Positions 1-7,959 are shown, numbered from the stretch's first letter. The stretch is DNA of 23,382 nucleotides from Verrucomicrobiota bacterium (GCA_014860005.1 JACZKP010000167.1:1-23382); one strand, 5' to 3'. Translations and numbers: made by a program. The notes: generated by a model from the letters alone, not told the origin.

Positions 1-1
1 C

Positions 2-97
2 AAAGGCGACGGCCTACCTGGCTGGCAAACCATCTGGCGCGGCTGGCAGCGCCTGATGTGGATGGCCGAAGGAGTAGAAACCTTTAACCAACGCTAA
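2..97 (+). pseudogene. C-terminal tail of a transposase (IS4-like), cut by window edge
   Basis: An open frame enters from the left edge and stops with TAA at 95-97. It encodes 31 residues rich in Trp, including GWQTIWRGWQRLMWMAEGVE. From memory, this Trp-rich ending with a PGW..W.GWQRL pattern resembles the C-terminus of IS4-type DDE transposases. The catalytic part lies outside the window, so it cannot be said whether the gene is intact. It is followed 48 bp later by a REP palindrome and then a RAYT gene, so the left edge is a mobile-element zone. The family call is tentative. Confidence 0.5.
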
Positions 98-144
98 AAA
101 GATGTGGGTAATGACAAGGCCTCACAACCCTGGGCTGACGGACA

Positions 145-161
145 CAATCCCTTTGGGATTG
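145..161. repeat. REP palindrome CAATCCC-TTT-GGGATTG upstream of RAYT copy 1
   Basis: A perfect 7-bp inverted repeat with a 3-nt loop, ending 34 bp before the RAYT start codon. The same palindrome, with loop TTT, AAA or AAC, recurs at 881-897, 15651-15667, 15920-15936 and 16529-16545. A copy in the same relative position lies upstream of the second RAYT, which suggests a recognition or end sequence of the element. Confidence 0.85.
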
Positions 162-195
162 GAAAACGCCAAGGCATTTAGCCATCCTCCCTGTC

Positions 196-651
196 ATGCC
201 ACAATCCCTTTCCGCCGTTTACATTCATCTGGTCTTCTCCACTAAAGACCGCCGACTGTTCCTGCGCGACAAAGTCACACGCGACGCGCTCCACTCATAT
301 CTCGGCGGCGTCTCCAAACAACTCGACTGTGCGCCGATTCAAATCGGGGGAGTGGAAGACCACGTGCATTTGCTCGCGCGCTTCGGGCGCACCATCACGC
401 AAGCTGAATGGGTGAAGGAATTGAAACGCGTCTCGAACCTTTGGCTGAAGGAACGCGGTCGCGATTACGCCGCCTTCGAGTGGCAGGGCGGCTACGCGGA
501 TTTCTCCGTGAGCCAATCCAATCTTGAACAGGTGAAGCAATACATCGCCGGACAGGAGGAGCATCACCGCAAAGTTGGATTCCAAGACGAGTTGCGCGCG
601 TTGCTGCGCAAGCACGAGATCGAGTGGGATGAGAAATACGTTTGGGATTGA
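196..651 (+). CDS. REP-associated tyrosine transposase (RAYT, Y1/HUH family), copy 1
   Basis: A 151-aa protein of the Y1_Tnp (IS200/IS605 TnpA-like) superfamily, which nicks single-stranded DNA through an HUH metal site and one catalytic tyrosine. The HUH motif is visible as H56-V-H58 in GVEDHVHLL. Y116 in QYIAGQ is the expected nucleophile, with Q120 four residues later as in TnpA. The N-terminus SAVYIHLVFSTKDRR is typical of the family, and the length is that of a compact complete member. The start is the ATG at 196; the second copy begins with the same MPQSL. Palindromic repeats flank the gene on both sides. RAYTs are thought to be domesticated transposases that spread REP sequences and do not transpose as whole insertion sequences. 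The ORF has no visible defect and may be active. Confidence 0.93.
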   Translation: MPQSLSAVYIHLVFSTKDRRLFLRDKVTRDALHSYLGGVSKQLDCAPIQIGGVEDHVHLLARFGRTITQAEWVKELKRVSNLWLKERGRDYAAFEWQGGYADFSVSQSNLEQVKQYIAGQEEHHRKVGFQDELRALLRKHEIEWDEKYVWD

Positions 652-666
652 ATCGCCGCCATTCGA

Positions 667-897
667 GAATCCCGACGGGATTCCGTCCCAAAGCCCAGGG
701 TTGCGAGGAACGAGCTACCCTGGGTCACCGTCCGCAAATCATTTCCAACCGAAATGCGGTTGCGACCATTCCCGTGTGACCATCGCGAGCGACATTCGCC
801 ACAACCGCGTTGCGGTTGATGATTTGTTTGAACGATGACCCAAGGTAGGCGCTGACGCACCAACCTTGGGCTGGAGGTCGCAATCCCTTTGGGATTG
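667..897. repeat. REP cluster (BIME-like) downstream of RAYT copy 1
   Basis: Six hairpins in order: GAATCCC-GAC-GGGATTC (667-683); CCCAGGGT...ACCCTGGG with a 15-nt loop (694-724); CAACCG-N5-CGGTTG (746-762); the same class again (802-818); CCCAAGGT...ACCTTGGG (839-870); CAATCCC-TTT-GGGATTG (881-897). The loop of the second hairpin, TGCGAGGAACGAGCT, is nearly identical to the loops at 15947-15977 and 16556-16586. No credible gene lies here. The arrangement resembles bacterial interspersed mosaic elements, where several REP palindromes alternate. Confidence 0.85.
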
Positions 898-899
898 GC

Positions 900-1017
900 C
901 GGAGCGCGGCTGTGGCGAAGCCCAGCCGCAGCACGTCATACCAATGCGCGAAAAATCCCACGCCGCTACGGTTGGTCAACCCGGTGCGACTGGTCCTGCG
1001 GACACAGTCGCGCTCCG
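900..1017. repeat. Inverted pair of a GGAGCGCGRCTGTG-type palindromic repeat
   Basis: A 35-bp unit at 900-934 beginning CGGAGCGCGGCTGTG and ending CAGCCGCAGCAC is itself a hairpin (GCGGCTG...CAGCCGC). A second copy lies in opposite orientation at 985-1017; read on the minus strand it is CGGAGCGCGACTGTG...CAGTCGCAC. Paired changes keep the stem (GGCTG/CAGCC versus GACTG/CAGTC). This is a different repeat family from the flanking REP palindromes. The 50 bp between the copies show nothing recognisable. Confidence 0.7.
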
Positions 1018-1059
1018 TTCCCGATTCGCACTGGCGAACCACGCCTTCACGCCGTCCCA

Positions 1060-1076
1060 GAATCCCAAAGGGATTG
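1060..1076. repeat. Solo REP palindrome GAATCCC-AAA-GGGATTG
   Basis: An isolated copy of the RAYT-linked palindrome (perfect core AATCCC-AAA-GGGATT, 1061-1075), 57 bp from the stop codon of the neighbouring minus-strand sulfatase. It sits just beyond the 3' end of that gene, a usual place for REP hairpins, where they may protect or end transcripts. The rest of the gap to 1132 shows nothing else. Confidence 0.75.
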
Positions 1077-1132
1077 ATTCAGCAAATCGAAGCTCGCGTC
1101 TCGGCGGGCCGGCATGGTGTAACTGTGAGCGG

Positions 1133-2494
1133 TCACTGAAGCTGCGGTGCGCCAGGTACGACGGTGGTTTGATGGGCTTTCACAGCTTGTTGGATTTGCG
1201 CAAGAACATCGGCGTGGTCGGCGGCCACGTTGCGTTTCTCGGATGGATCGTGCCCCAGATGGAAAAGGAGCGGTGGCTCGTGCGTTTCCGGCTTGGACTG
1301 GCCGTAGCCCGTTTGCGATTTGAAATGCGCCTTCCACTCACCGAGCCGGCAGGCGAAGAGTTGGTCGCCGCGATAGTAGAAGAACGGGCGCTGCGGGAGA
1401 GTCTTCGATTCAAAGAGTAACGGTGACAGATCGGTGCCATCCAGCGTGACGCCATTCGGAGCGGGCGTTCCGGCGAGGGCCAGCGCGGTGGGCAGCAGGT
1501 CCATGGTGTGTGCGAGTTGAGTGGTCACGCCCGGTTTGATGCGGCCCGGCATCCACGCGAGGCCCGGCACGCGCATCCCGCCCTCCCAGGTGCTGCCTTT
1601 GCCATCGCGCAACAACCCGGCGCTGCCGCCCTGATCGCCCATGATCAGCCAAGGGCCATTGTCGCTCGTGAAGAAGACGAGGGTGTTTTCCGCGAGGCCG
1701 TTTTTCTTCAACGTCTCGATCACCTTGCCAACGCTCCAATCAATCTCTTCCACCGCGTCGCCGTAGATGCCCGCGCGGCTCTTGCCCTTGAACGCGGGCG
1801 AGGCAAACATCGGCACATGCGGGAAGGTGTGCGCGAAGTAGAGGAAGAACGGCCCGCCCTTTTTCTCCGTGATGAACTTCACCGCCTCTTCCGTGTAGCG
1901 TTTCGTGAGCGTGGTTTGGTCGGCTGGTTGCTCGACCACTTTGCCGTCGCGCAGCAGCGGGACGTTCCAGCCATCGTGCGGCGGATTCGGCGAGCCGGAC
2001 GCACCGCGCGGGAGATCAGCGCGGGCATCCATATCGTTCGAGTACGGCAGCGCGAAGCTGCGGTCAAAGCCCTGATCCAAGGGCCGCGCGCCTTCGTGAA
2101 TACCGAGATGCCATTTGCCGACGTGCGCGGTGGTGTAACCCGCCGGCTTGAGCGCCTCGGCGAGGGTGATTTCCGCCGGCGGCAAACCGCCCTTCGAGTT
2201 CGGGAACAGCACCCGCCGGTTTCCGCACATGCCGCTGCGAAGGGGATAACGCCCGGTCAACAACGCCGCGCGACTGGGCGTGCAGACTTCCGCGGCGGAG
2301 TAAAAGTCCGTGAAGCGCAAACCCTCTGCCGCCATCCGGTCCAGGTTCGGCGTGCGAATGACCGGCGAACCGTAGCAGCCGAGGTCACCGTAGCCGAGGT
2401 CGTCCGCAAAGATGATGACGATGTTCGGCTTCGCGGCGGCGAACGCCGACTCAAGCGCGAGCAGGAGCGTGAAGAAGAGCGTTAGGAGTTTCAT
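1133..2494 (-). CDS. Secreted formylglycine-dependent sulfatase (arylsulfatase A-like), sulfatase 1
   Basis: A 453-aa sulfatase of the alkaline-phosphatase superfamily that hydrolyses sulfate esters, probably from a polysaccharide. Residues 1-20 form a Sec signal peptide (MKLLTLFFTLLLALESAFAA). Ca-binding Asp31-Asp32 (FADDLGYGDLGCYG) come first. The signature CTPSRAALLTGR follows, with C71 the residue expected to become formylglycine and R75 in place. HVGKWHLG and FFTSDNGP supply further active-site residues. The C-terminus has the usual WKAHF...FHLGHDPSEKRNVA subdomain. Length is normal. It is the last gene of a minus-strand block, 93 bp downstream of the rhamnosidase-like gene and probably co-transcribed with it. 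It resembles sulfatase 6 in the LPP.EIT.AE stretch, suggesting duplication. The substrate cannot be told from sequence alone. Confidence 0.93.
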   Translation of the reverse strand: MKLLTLFFTLLLALESAFAAAKPNIVIIFADDLGYGDLGCYGSPVIRTPNLDRMAAEGLRFTDFYSAAEVCTPSRAALLTGRYPLRSGMCGNRRVLFPNSKGGLPPAEITLAEALKPAGYTTAHVGKWHLGIHEGARPLDQGFDRSFALPYSNDMDARADLPRGASGSPNPPHDGWNVPLLRDGKVVEQPADQTTLTKRYTEEAVKFITEKKGGPFFLYFAHTFPHVPMFASPAFKGKSRAGIYGDAVEEIDWSVGKVIETLKKNGLAENTLVFFTSDNGPWLIMGDQGGSAGLLRDGKGSTWEGGMRVPGLAWMPGRIKPGVTTQLAHTMDLLPTALALAGTPAPNGVTLDGTDLSPLLFESKTLPQRPFFYYRGDQLFACRLGEWKAHFKSQTGYGQSKPETHEPPLLFHLGHDPSEKRNVAADHADVLAQIQQAVKAHQTTVVPGAPQLQ

Positions 2495-2587
2495 GATTTG
2501 CTTGATGGGGGTCTCTCATTTTCATTGACCGGTGATTCACATGATTCGAACTGGGTGACCGGGCGGGTCGCTGGTGTCTCAATGTAT

Positions 2588-4336
2588 TCATCTGACTTCG
2601 ATCTCCGAAGTGCCTTCGACATCCTTTTCGAGCAACCACCAATTGCCGGAACGCGTGGCCTTGACCGGCTGACCGCCGCTGAATACCCCGGTTGAACCCA
2701 CGGCGGCTGGAAGTTGAACCTGCGCCGTCATTCCCTTGGGCAATGTGAGTGACAGCTTGAAGGTGCCATTGTTATTCCAACTGACCAGGATCGGACCGCG
2801 CGGCGTGGGGATTTTTCCCTCGGCGAATTTCAGGGTGCCGGGGTTTGGCCGAATCGCGGCACGGCGCCAGCCCGGTTTGATCGGCTTCGCCCCGAGGACG
2901 TAACGCGACAGGAGATTGGCCGGGGCGGCGCCCCAGGCATGATTCCAATCCTGGTTCGGCTTGTATTTCTGGTCCCACGCTTCCCACGTGATCGTTGTGC
3001 CGCTCTCGACCATGTGCTTCCAACTGCGCTCCGTCGGCGCCGTCATCAGGGCGAGCGCTTCGGCAGCGGCGTCGTTCGCGAACAACCCTTCAAGGAGATA
3101 CTGGGCAGCGTAAACGGAGCCGGCCATCCCGCAGGCGCCGACCCAGGCCGTCACGCGGGCGCGATGTTCGACGGGCACCAGGTCGAAGGCGAGCGGGAAG
3201 AGACTGGCGTGTTGCGAGGCATGGTCGGTGCCCTCACCGTCCCGATAAGCCCCGCGCCCGGCGTCGAAGAGTTTTTCCTGGAACACGGCGCGGGTGGCCT
3301 TTTCCCGAGCAATGTAGTCAGCGGCCTCAGCTTCTTTGCCGAGAGCAATGGCCAGTTCCGACATGAGGGCGAGGGCGCGCAGGTGGAACGCGTTCACCAC
3401 GGTGTTGACGGGCCTGAAAACGAAGCCGTCCCGTTCACCGGGCGGCCAGTCCACAAGGTCGCCTTTCTTGATGTGCTGCGGCGTGCTGGCAATGAGGCCG
3501 TCGGCGCGGGCGCGCTCGATAAGGAGTTTGGATTTGAGAGCTTCGTAGCGCGGGGCCAGCCAGGCGATGTCGCCCGTCTGCATCCAGTCGGCGTGGGCGA
3601 TGAACACCATGTGGGAGGCCCACTCCGTCGGCCAGGTCGGTTGGATCATCAACCAGTCGTAGGTGTCACGCGCCATTTGAAAGTCATTGTCCGTCGCGTA
3701 ATGGCTGAGTTGATTGAGATAGGCATCGCCTTCATAAGCAATGCGCTCCCGGTCCCCATCCACGTAAACCCCGGCAAAGGTCGTGGCCTTGATGGAATAA
3801 CGGCAAAGTTCCCAAATCCGATTGAGCAGTGCGCCGGAGGAACGGAAGGCTGCCGCCTGATCGTCCCAGGTGCTGGCAAAGGCCGCTTGCCGGCGCAGGT
3901 GTTCGGGGCGGAACTCGCCGGGCCAGCCCTCGAGTTCGACCCAGCGGAACGGCAGCACGACTCCCCATTCCGCAGGGGTCAGGACGGCGGCGGGTGGTCT
4001 GGTGTTACGCGCATCCGCGGGCGGCGCAGCAACGAGGGGCTTCGAACCGTTCAGCGCAACCTTGATCGTGGCGTAGCGAACGCTGCCGGGTGGTTGGCGG
4101 TTGACGCGGCCATTGGCAAAGGCTTCGCCGAAATGAAGCGTAATGGTGTTGGTGGCATTCGCGGGCGGAGTCAGGCGGAGGTTGCCAAAAGCGACCCGCC
4201 CAAAATCAACGAGTGTCACCCCCGGGGCCACGGTGGTTATTTCCACGGGCGTTTCCTGAACGAGATGCACCGGGGCGGCGATGGCTGGGCCGTTCAGGGC
4301 GGAGAGCAAACTGGCGACGACCAAAACACGTTGCAT
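2588..4336 (-). CDS. Secreted GH78-type alpha-L-rhamnosidase-like glycoside hydrolase
   Basis: A 582-aa protein with a signal peptide (about residues 1-20), an N-terminal beta-sandwich (about 30-145), a six-hairpin catalytic barrel (about 155-485) and a C-terminal beta-sandwich (about 490-582). DGDRERIAYEGDAYLNQ at 193-209 matches the acidic motif that supplies the general acid in GH78. GTTITWEAWDQ near 446-456 (E452) followed by WNHAWGAAPANLL matches the TTxWE...NH..G segment holding the general base. The family cleaves terminal alpha-L-rhamnose from glycans. The ATG at 4336 precedes the signal peptide directly. Its place among sulfatases suggests a sulfated rhamnose-containing substrate such as an algal rhamnan or ulvan-like glycan, but some relatives act on other sugars. 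The fold call is firm; the exact specificity is inferred. Confidence 0.85.
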   Translation of the reverse strand: MQRVLVVASLLSALNGPAIAAPVHLVQETPVEITTVAPGVTLVDFGRVAFGNLRLTPPANATNTITLHFGEAFANGRVNRQPPGSVRYATIKVALNGSKPLVAAPPADARNTRPPAAVLTPAEWGVVLPFRWVELEGWPGEFRPEHLRRQAAFASTWDDQAAAFRSSGALLNRIWELCRYSIKATTFAGVYVDGDRERIAYEGDAYLNQLSHYATDNDFQMARDTYDWLMIQPTWPTEWASHMVFIAHADWMQTGDIAWLAPRYEALKSKLLIERARADGLIASTPQHIKKGDLVDWPPGERDGFVFRPVNTVVNAFHLRALALMSELAIALGKEAEAADYIAREKATRAVFQEKLFDAGRGAYRDGEGTDHASQHASLFPLAFDLVPVEHRARVTAWVGACGMAGSVYAAQYLLEGLFANDAAAEALALMTAPTERSWKHMVESGTTITWEAWDQKYKPNQDWNHAWGAAPANLLSRYVLGAKPIKPGWRRAAIRPNPGTLKFAEGKIPTPRGPILVSWNNNGTFKLSLTLPKGMTAQVQLPAAVGSTGVFSGGQPVKATRSGNWWLLEKDVEGTSEIEVR

Positions 4337-4402
4337 GGTCCAATCATGCCCGGGTGCGATGGCAAGCGCCAGTCCGCGTTGCGCCCTTCCGCGAAGAATC
4401 TC

Positions 4403-4430
4403 ACCACGGATGACACAGATTCACCCGGAT
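4403..4430. repeat. ACCACGGATGACACAGATTC-type dispersed repeat
   Basis: The phrase ACCACGGATGACACAGATTC followed by ACCCGGATG is a degenerate copy of a repeat that I recall as widely dispersed in Verrucomicrobiota and Planctomycetota intergenic DNA. It begins a non-coding gap (4337-4780) that holds no supportable gene, only this and the repeats below. Confidence 0.5.
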
Positions 4431-4459
4431 GCCTGGTTACAAAAAGGCACAAACGGCGC

Positions 4460-4476
4460 AAAGAAATTGAACCGCT
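4460..4476. repeat. 17-bp repeat AAAGAAATTGAACCGCT, inverted copy at 6360-6376
   Basis: A perfect 17-bp match in inverted orientation occurs at 6360-6376, where it overlaps the stop codon of sulfatase 3 (6366-6368). The two copies flank sulfatase 2. Such a pair could mark the ends of a duplicated or mobilised segment, or be two copies of a short dispersed repeat. Confidence 0.6.
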
Positions 4477-4499
4477 GATGAACGCTGCTGCGGCTTAAC

Positions 4500-4739
4500 G
4501 CAAAGTCGCCAAGGCGCGAAGTCGCAACGGAAACCGCGAAACACGCCAACCACGCGAAGGCTGTACCCTCTCCGCTCCCGCAGCGGGAGGGGAGAGGGTC
4601 AGGGTGGCGAAGGGGTTTCCCGTTTGAGACAGGCGGGACGCGCTGTCCTACGTCATCGGCGTCCATCAGCAGTTCAATTCCTCGCGTGTTAGCGACTTTG
4701 CCTTAGCCCCCGTTCGCGTATTCCGCGTGTTTCGCGGTT
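4500..4739. repeat. Interleaved inverted repeats flanking a central palindrome
   Basis: Two perfect inverted pairs lie in this gap: GCAAAGTCGC (4500-4509) with GCGACTTTGC (4692-4701), and AACCGCGAAACACGC (4532-4546) with GCGTGTTTCGCGGTT (4725-4739). The arms are interleaved, not nested, so they cannot form one simple stem. They are better read as two inverted, rearranged copies of one degenerate repeat. The palindrome at 4565-4599 lies between them. Confidence 0.7.
4565..4599. repeat. 35-bp near-perfect palindrome ACCCTCTCC...GGAGAGGGT
   Basis: Outer arms ACCCTCTCC (4565-4573) and GGAGAGGGT (4591-4599) enclose inner arms CTCCCGC (4575-4581) and GCGGGAG (4583-4589) around a single A; only 4574/4590 mismatch. 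I recall this CCCTCTCC...GGAGAGGG hairpin as a mobile intergenic repeat in many high-GC bacteria. It could act as a transcript-end hairpin, but no U-tract follows on either strand. Confidence 0.75.
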
Positions 4740-4780
4740 GGCAGCAGCTTGATGGTCGCCAGTAATGGATGATCACTTCC

Positions 4781-6229
4781 TCAGCGGCGTGACGAGTTGT
4801 TCTGGTCGGTCGGCTTGGGCGCTGGCATTGGGGCGTTGATTTCTTTTCGCCAGGCGGCGAGGCGGGAGCGCAGTTCCTTGGCTTTTGCCGGAAGCCGGGT
4901 GGCGAGGTCAGTGGTTTCGCCCATGTCGTCGCGTAGATTGTAAAGTTCTACGCGGCCAGTCTCGAAGAACTCCAGCAGCTTGAAATCGCCCGCGTGGATG
5001 GCACCAACCGGCGTCGTGCGCCAGCCTCTCGTATGAACATACGATTCAAGGTATCCGGGGAAATGCCAGTAGATCGCCTCGCGTGAAAGCTGTTGCGCGG
5101 GGTTCTTTAACAACGACGCAAAGCTCACACCGTCGAGCGGATAATCATCTGGCCGACGCGCCCCGGCAATCTCCAGCAGGGTGGGATACACATCCACATG
5201 TGCGAGCGGGGTGTTGCAGGTGGCGCCGGGTTTCACCATGCCTGGCCAGCGGAGGACGAATGGCACGCGCAGACCGCCTTCGTAAAGCGTGCCCTTGCCG
5301 CCGCGCAACGGGGAATTGTCGGTGAACCCCTTCTTAGTCGCAGGCGGTTCGGTGCGTTGATAACCGCCGAGACCGCCGTTGTCTGACGAGAAGATGACCA
5401 CGGTGCGTTCAGCCAGATTGAGTTCGTCGAGTTTAGTCAGGATGCGGCCGACGCTTTCATCCACGCTTTGAATCATGGCGGCATAAGTCGGATGCCAATG
5501 TGTGCCTTGCGGCGGGCGCTGTTTCCATTCCGCTTCGTAATCCGGGCGCGCCTGAATGGGCGTATGCACCGCGAAATGCGACACGTAGAGAAAGAACGGA
5601 CGTTCGCGATGGCGCGCAATGAAATCCACGGAACGGTCGGTCACGAAGTCGGCCAGATACTGTTCCGGCGGGTGCTCGACGGGCGGGTCCGTGACGAAGT
5701 TGAAATGTTTTCCCGCCGAGACGATGGCTTCCGTGAAACCGCGGCTTGCCGGGTGATGATCCTTGCCGTTGCCGAGATGCCATTTGCCGAACATGCCGGT
5801 AACATAGCCGGCTTGCTGAAGCACCTCCGGGAACAGGGTCTTATCCATCGGCAACCGTGTGATGTTCTCCGGCACGTGGAGACGACGATCGGCGGCGGCA
5901 CCGCGTTCGCCGGTGCCGACCGTGTAAAGACCGGTGCGAGGTGCGTATTGCCCGGTCATCAACCCGGCGCGCGTGGGCGCGCAGTTTTGCGAGTTGTAGT
6001 AGCGCAACAGCCGCATTCCCTGCGCCGCGAGCCGGTCAATGTTGGGGGTTTGATAATATTGCGATCCCTGGCACGCCAGATCGGTCCAGCCGAGATCGTC
6101 TGCGAGAATGTAAACAATGTTGGGCGGCTTCTGATTCGGTGATTCCGCCGCCAGCATTGTCAGTCCGCTCATCCACCAGAGCCAGGCTGCCAGCAAAGCC
6201 GTCAGTTTAACCGGCAAGGAAGTTCTCAT
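4781..6229 (-). CDS. Secreted sulfatase 2 (C-A-P-T-R active site)
   Basis: A 482-aa formylglycine sulfatase. The open frame extends upstream to 6445, but the ATG at 6229 begins a clean signal peptide (MRTSLPVKLTALLAAWLWWM...AAES), and the longer version would overlap the 3' end of sulfatase 3, so 6229 is chosen. Asp44-Asp45 in ILADDLGWTDLACQG are the metal ligands. C83 in NCAPTRAGLMTGQ is the formylglycine site, with Thr in place of the usual Ser, which is tolerated. FGKWHLG, SHFAVHTP and FSSDNGGLGG give the remaining active-site elements. LYNLRDDMGETTDLA marks the C-terminal subdomain. It lies 136 bp downstream of sulfatase 3 on the same strand, consistent with one operon. Substrate unknown. 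Confidence 0.92.
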   Translation of the reverse strand: MRTSLPVKLTALLAAWLWWMSGLTMLAAESPNQKPPNIVYILADDLGWTDLACQGSQYYQTPNIDRLAAQGMRLLRYYNSQNCAPTRAGLMTGQYAPRTGLYTVGTGERGAAADRRLHVPENITRLPMDKTLFPEVLQQAGYVTGMFGKWHLGNGKDHHPASRGFTEAIVSAGKHFNFVTDPPVEHPPEQYLADFVTDRSVDFIARHRERPFFLYVSHFAVHTPIQARPDYEAEWKQRPPQGTHWHPTYAAMIQSVDESVGRILTKLDELNLAERTVVIFSSDNGGLGGYQRTEPPATKKGFTDNSPLRGGKGTLYEGGLRVPFVLRWPGMVKPGATCNTPLAHVDVYPTLLEIAGARRPDDYPLDGVSFASLLKNPAQQLSREAIYWHFPGYLESYVHTRGWRTTPVGAIHAGDFKLLEFFETGRVELYNLRDDMGETTDLATRLPAKAKELRSRLAAWRKEINAPMPAPKPTDQNNSSRR

Positions 6230-6365
6230 GTTTGCGCAGAATAAGCTGACAAGGTCGGCATGGAAACCATGGAAAACAGCACGGAAAACAAGCGTCGTGC
6301 TGCCGATGCTTAATTTCACCCAGCCGCCCCGATCCAGTTTCTTTTTGGCTGAACCTGTGAGCGGT

Positions 6366-7790
6366 TCAATTTCTTTTCTTGGCGGCGGCAGGCCAGCGGG
6401 GCTCCCAATCGGGTGACACACTGCGGGCGCGCCGCAAGTACGCATTTATCCTGGCGGCGATCTCAGGATGCTGTGCGGCGACATCGGTCTTCTCCGCCAG
6501 ATCGTTCCCCAAGTCGTAAAGCGCAACGGCAGCATCGGGGCCGCCGCGACGGGTGCCTTTCCACCGGCCCTGATACAGCGCGGCCTGCGTGAATCCGCCT
6601 TCGTGGAATTCCCAATAAAGAAACTCATGCCTTTGCTGCTCGCGCGACTGGCCCAGTAATTCCGGCACAAAACTGATGGAGTCGAGTCCGTCCGGCACGC
6701 TCGCGCCGGCCAGGTCCGCCGCGGTGGCGAACCAGTCGCCGAAATACCCCACGTGCGCCGACACGACGCCGGCTTTGATTTTGCCGGGCCACCACGCAAT
6801 CGTGGGCACGCGAATTCCTCCGTCGGTCAGGCTACGTTTGATTCCGCTGAACGGACCCGAAGGCTGGAAGCGCGTGAGGTTGTGGCTGCTTTCGTTGTGC
6901 GGGCCGTTGTCGCTGGTGAAAATGACCAGCGTGTTCCGGTCCAGACCGATTTGGCGCAGATGGTCCAGCAGCCGCCCAACGTAACCATCCAGCCGCGTGA
7001 TCATCGCCGCATGACCTTTGTCCTGTTTGGGCCAGTCCTCCTTCGCATAAGGCCCATAATCGGGAACGTGTGCGCCGTCCTTCAACTCGCGATTGCGTTC
7101 ATTGTTCGCGTGCGGGATGACCAGGCTCCAGTAGAGAAAAAACGGACGGTCCTGATGATTGGCCACGAATTTCAACGCCTCGTCCGTCAGCAGATCATCG
7201 GCATACAGAACGCCGTCCGCCGCGTAACCCGCGCCGTCACCGCCGACGGGTGTGACGACGTTCGGCAGGGCAATGCGTTCCTCGTTGCGCCAGAGAAAAT
7301 CGGGAAAGTGATTGTGTGCGTGCCGCTGGTTGAGGTAGCCGAAGAAATAATCGAATCCCTGCCGGCGCGGCAACCCGGTCTCCGCCGGACCGACGTCGCC
7401 AAGTCCCCACTTGCCGATGAGCGCCGTCGCGTAACCGGCCTGCTGCAACATTTTCGCGACCGTGAAATCATCCGGCTTGAGGGCCTGCGCCGCGGGATTG
7501 TTCGCGCCCGCGTTGCCGCGCACCCGCGTGCGGCCATGATGCTGTCCGGTCATCAACACGCTGCGCGACGGCGCGCACACGGTGGCGCCGGCGTAAAACT
7601 GCGTGAAGCGCAATCCTTCGCGCGCCATGCGATCGAGGTTCGGCGTCTGAATGATCTTTTGTCCGTAGCAACCGACTTCGCCGTAACCGAGGTCGTCGGC
7701 CATGATCCAGATGAGGTTGGGCTTTTCTGCCGCGTGGCTCGGGATGAGTAACGCCAACAGCGCGAGGAGAAACAAACGGATCGTTTTCAT
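6366..7790 (-). CDS. Secreted sulfatase 3 (KWGLG subtype)
   Basis: A 474-aa sulfatase. The frame is open to 7859, but the ATG at 7790 starts a signal peptide (MKTIRLFLLALLALLIPSHA), so it is preferred. Asp32-Asp33 lie in IMADDLGYGEVGCYG. C72 in VCAPSRSVLMTGQ is the expected formylglycine. The metal and sulfate pocket continues with IGKWGLGDVG (Gly replacing the usual His of KWHLG), WSLVIPHAN and FTSDNGPHNE. Sulfatase 7 has the same KWGLG, the VRGN stretch after the signature and the GYF.DWF motif, so these two are close paralogs of one subfamily. The last codons overlap a 17-bp repeat (6360-6376). The gap upstream (7791-8251) is filled with repeats. Confidence 0.92.
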   Translation of the reverse strand: MKTIRLFLLALLALLIPSHAAEKPNLIWIMADDLGYGEVGCYGQKIIQTPNLDRMAREGLRFTQFYAGATVCAPSRSVLMTGQHHGRTRVRGNAGANNPAAQALKPDDFTVAKMLQQAGYATALIGKWGLGDVGPAETGLPRRQGFDYFFGYLNQRHAHNHFPDFLWRNEERIALPNVVTPVGGDGAGYAADGVLYADDLLTDEALKFVANHQDRPFFLYWSLVIPHANNERNRELKDGAHVPDYGPYAKEDWPKQDKGHAAMITRLDGYVGRLLDHLRQIGLDRNTLVIFTSDNGPHNESSHNLTRFQPSGPFSGIKRSLTDGGIRVPTIAWWPGKIKAGVVSAHVGYFGDWFATAADLAGASVPDGLDSISFVPELLGQSREQQRHEFLYWEFHEGGFTQAALYQGRWKGTRRGGPDAAVALYDLGNDLAEKTDVAAQHPEIAARINAYLRRARSVSPDWEPRWPAAAKKRN

Positions 7791-7959
7791 AGAGTGTCTG
7801 CCAAAACAATTTGCGCAAAGTATCGAGAGTTCACATGTCGGCGAACCCTGAAGCGGCATAAATGCCGCGCTCCGGCGCGCGGGCTTCAGCCCGCTTCAGC
7901 CGTCCAAACCGGAAGTGAATTCTTGGCAAACAATCCAGCTTTAACAAGGTTTGAGTCTG

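Noticed and set aside
667..897. CRISPR array from multiple short repeats
   Set aside because: The repeats are palindromes of different classes with irregular spacing and no unique spacers of constant length, and no cas gene is in the window.
1508..2485. A 325-codon plus-strand open frame opposite sulfatase 1
   Set aside because: The minus-strand frame has the full sulfatase signature and signal peptide. Similar long antisense frames lie opposite sulfatases 3 and 5 and are rejected for the same reason.
2939..4498. A 519-codon plus-strand open frame opposite the GH78-type gene
   Set aside because: It is the antisense shadow of a well-supported gene in high-GC DNA; its translation has no family likeness, and the minus-strand product has clear domains.
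6230..6445. A longer N-terminus for sulfatase 2, starting at 6445
   Set aside because: It would overlap sulfatase 3 and bury the signal peptide 72 residues inside; the ATG at 6229 fits a secreted enzyme.
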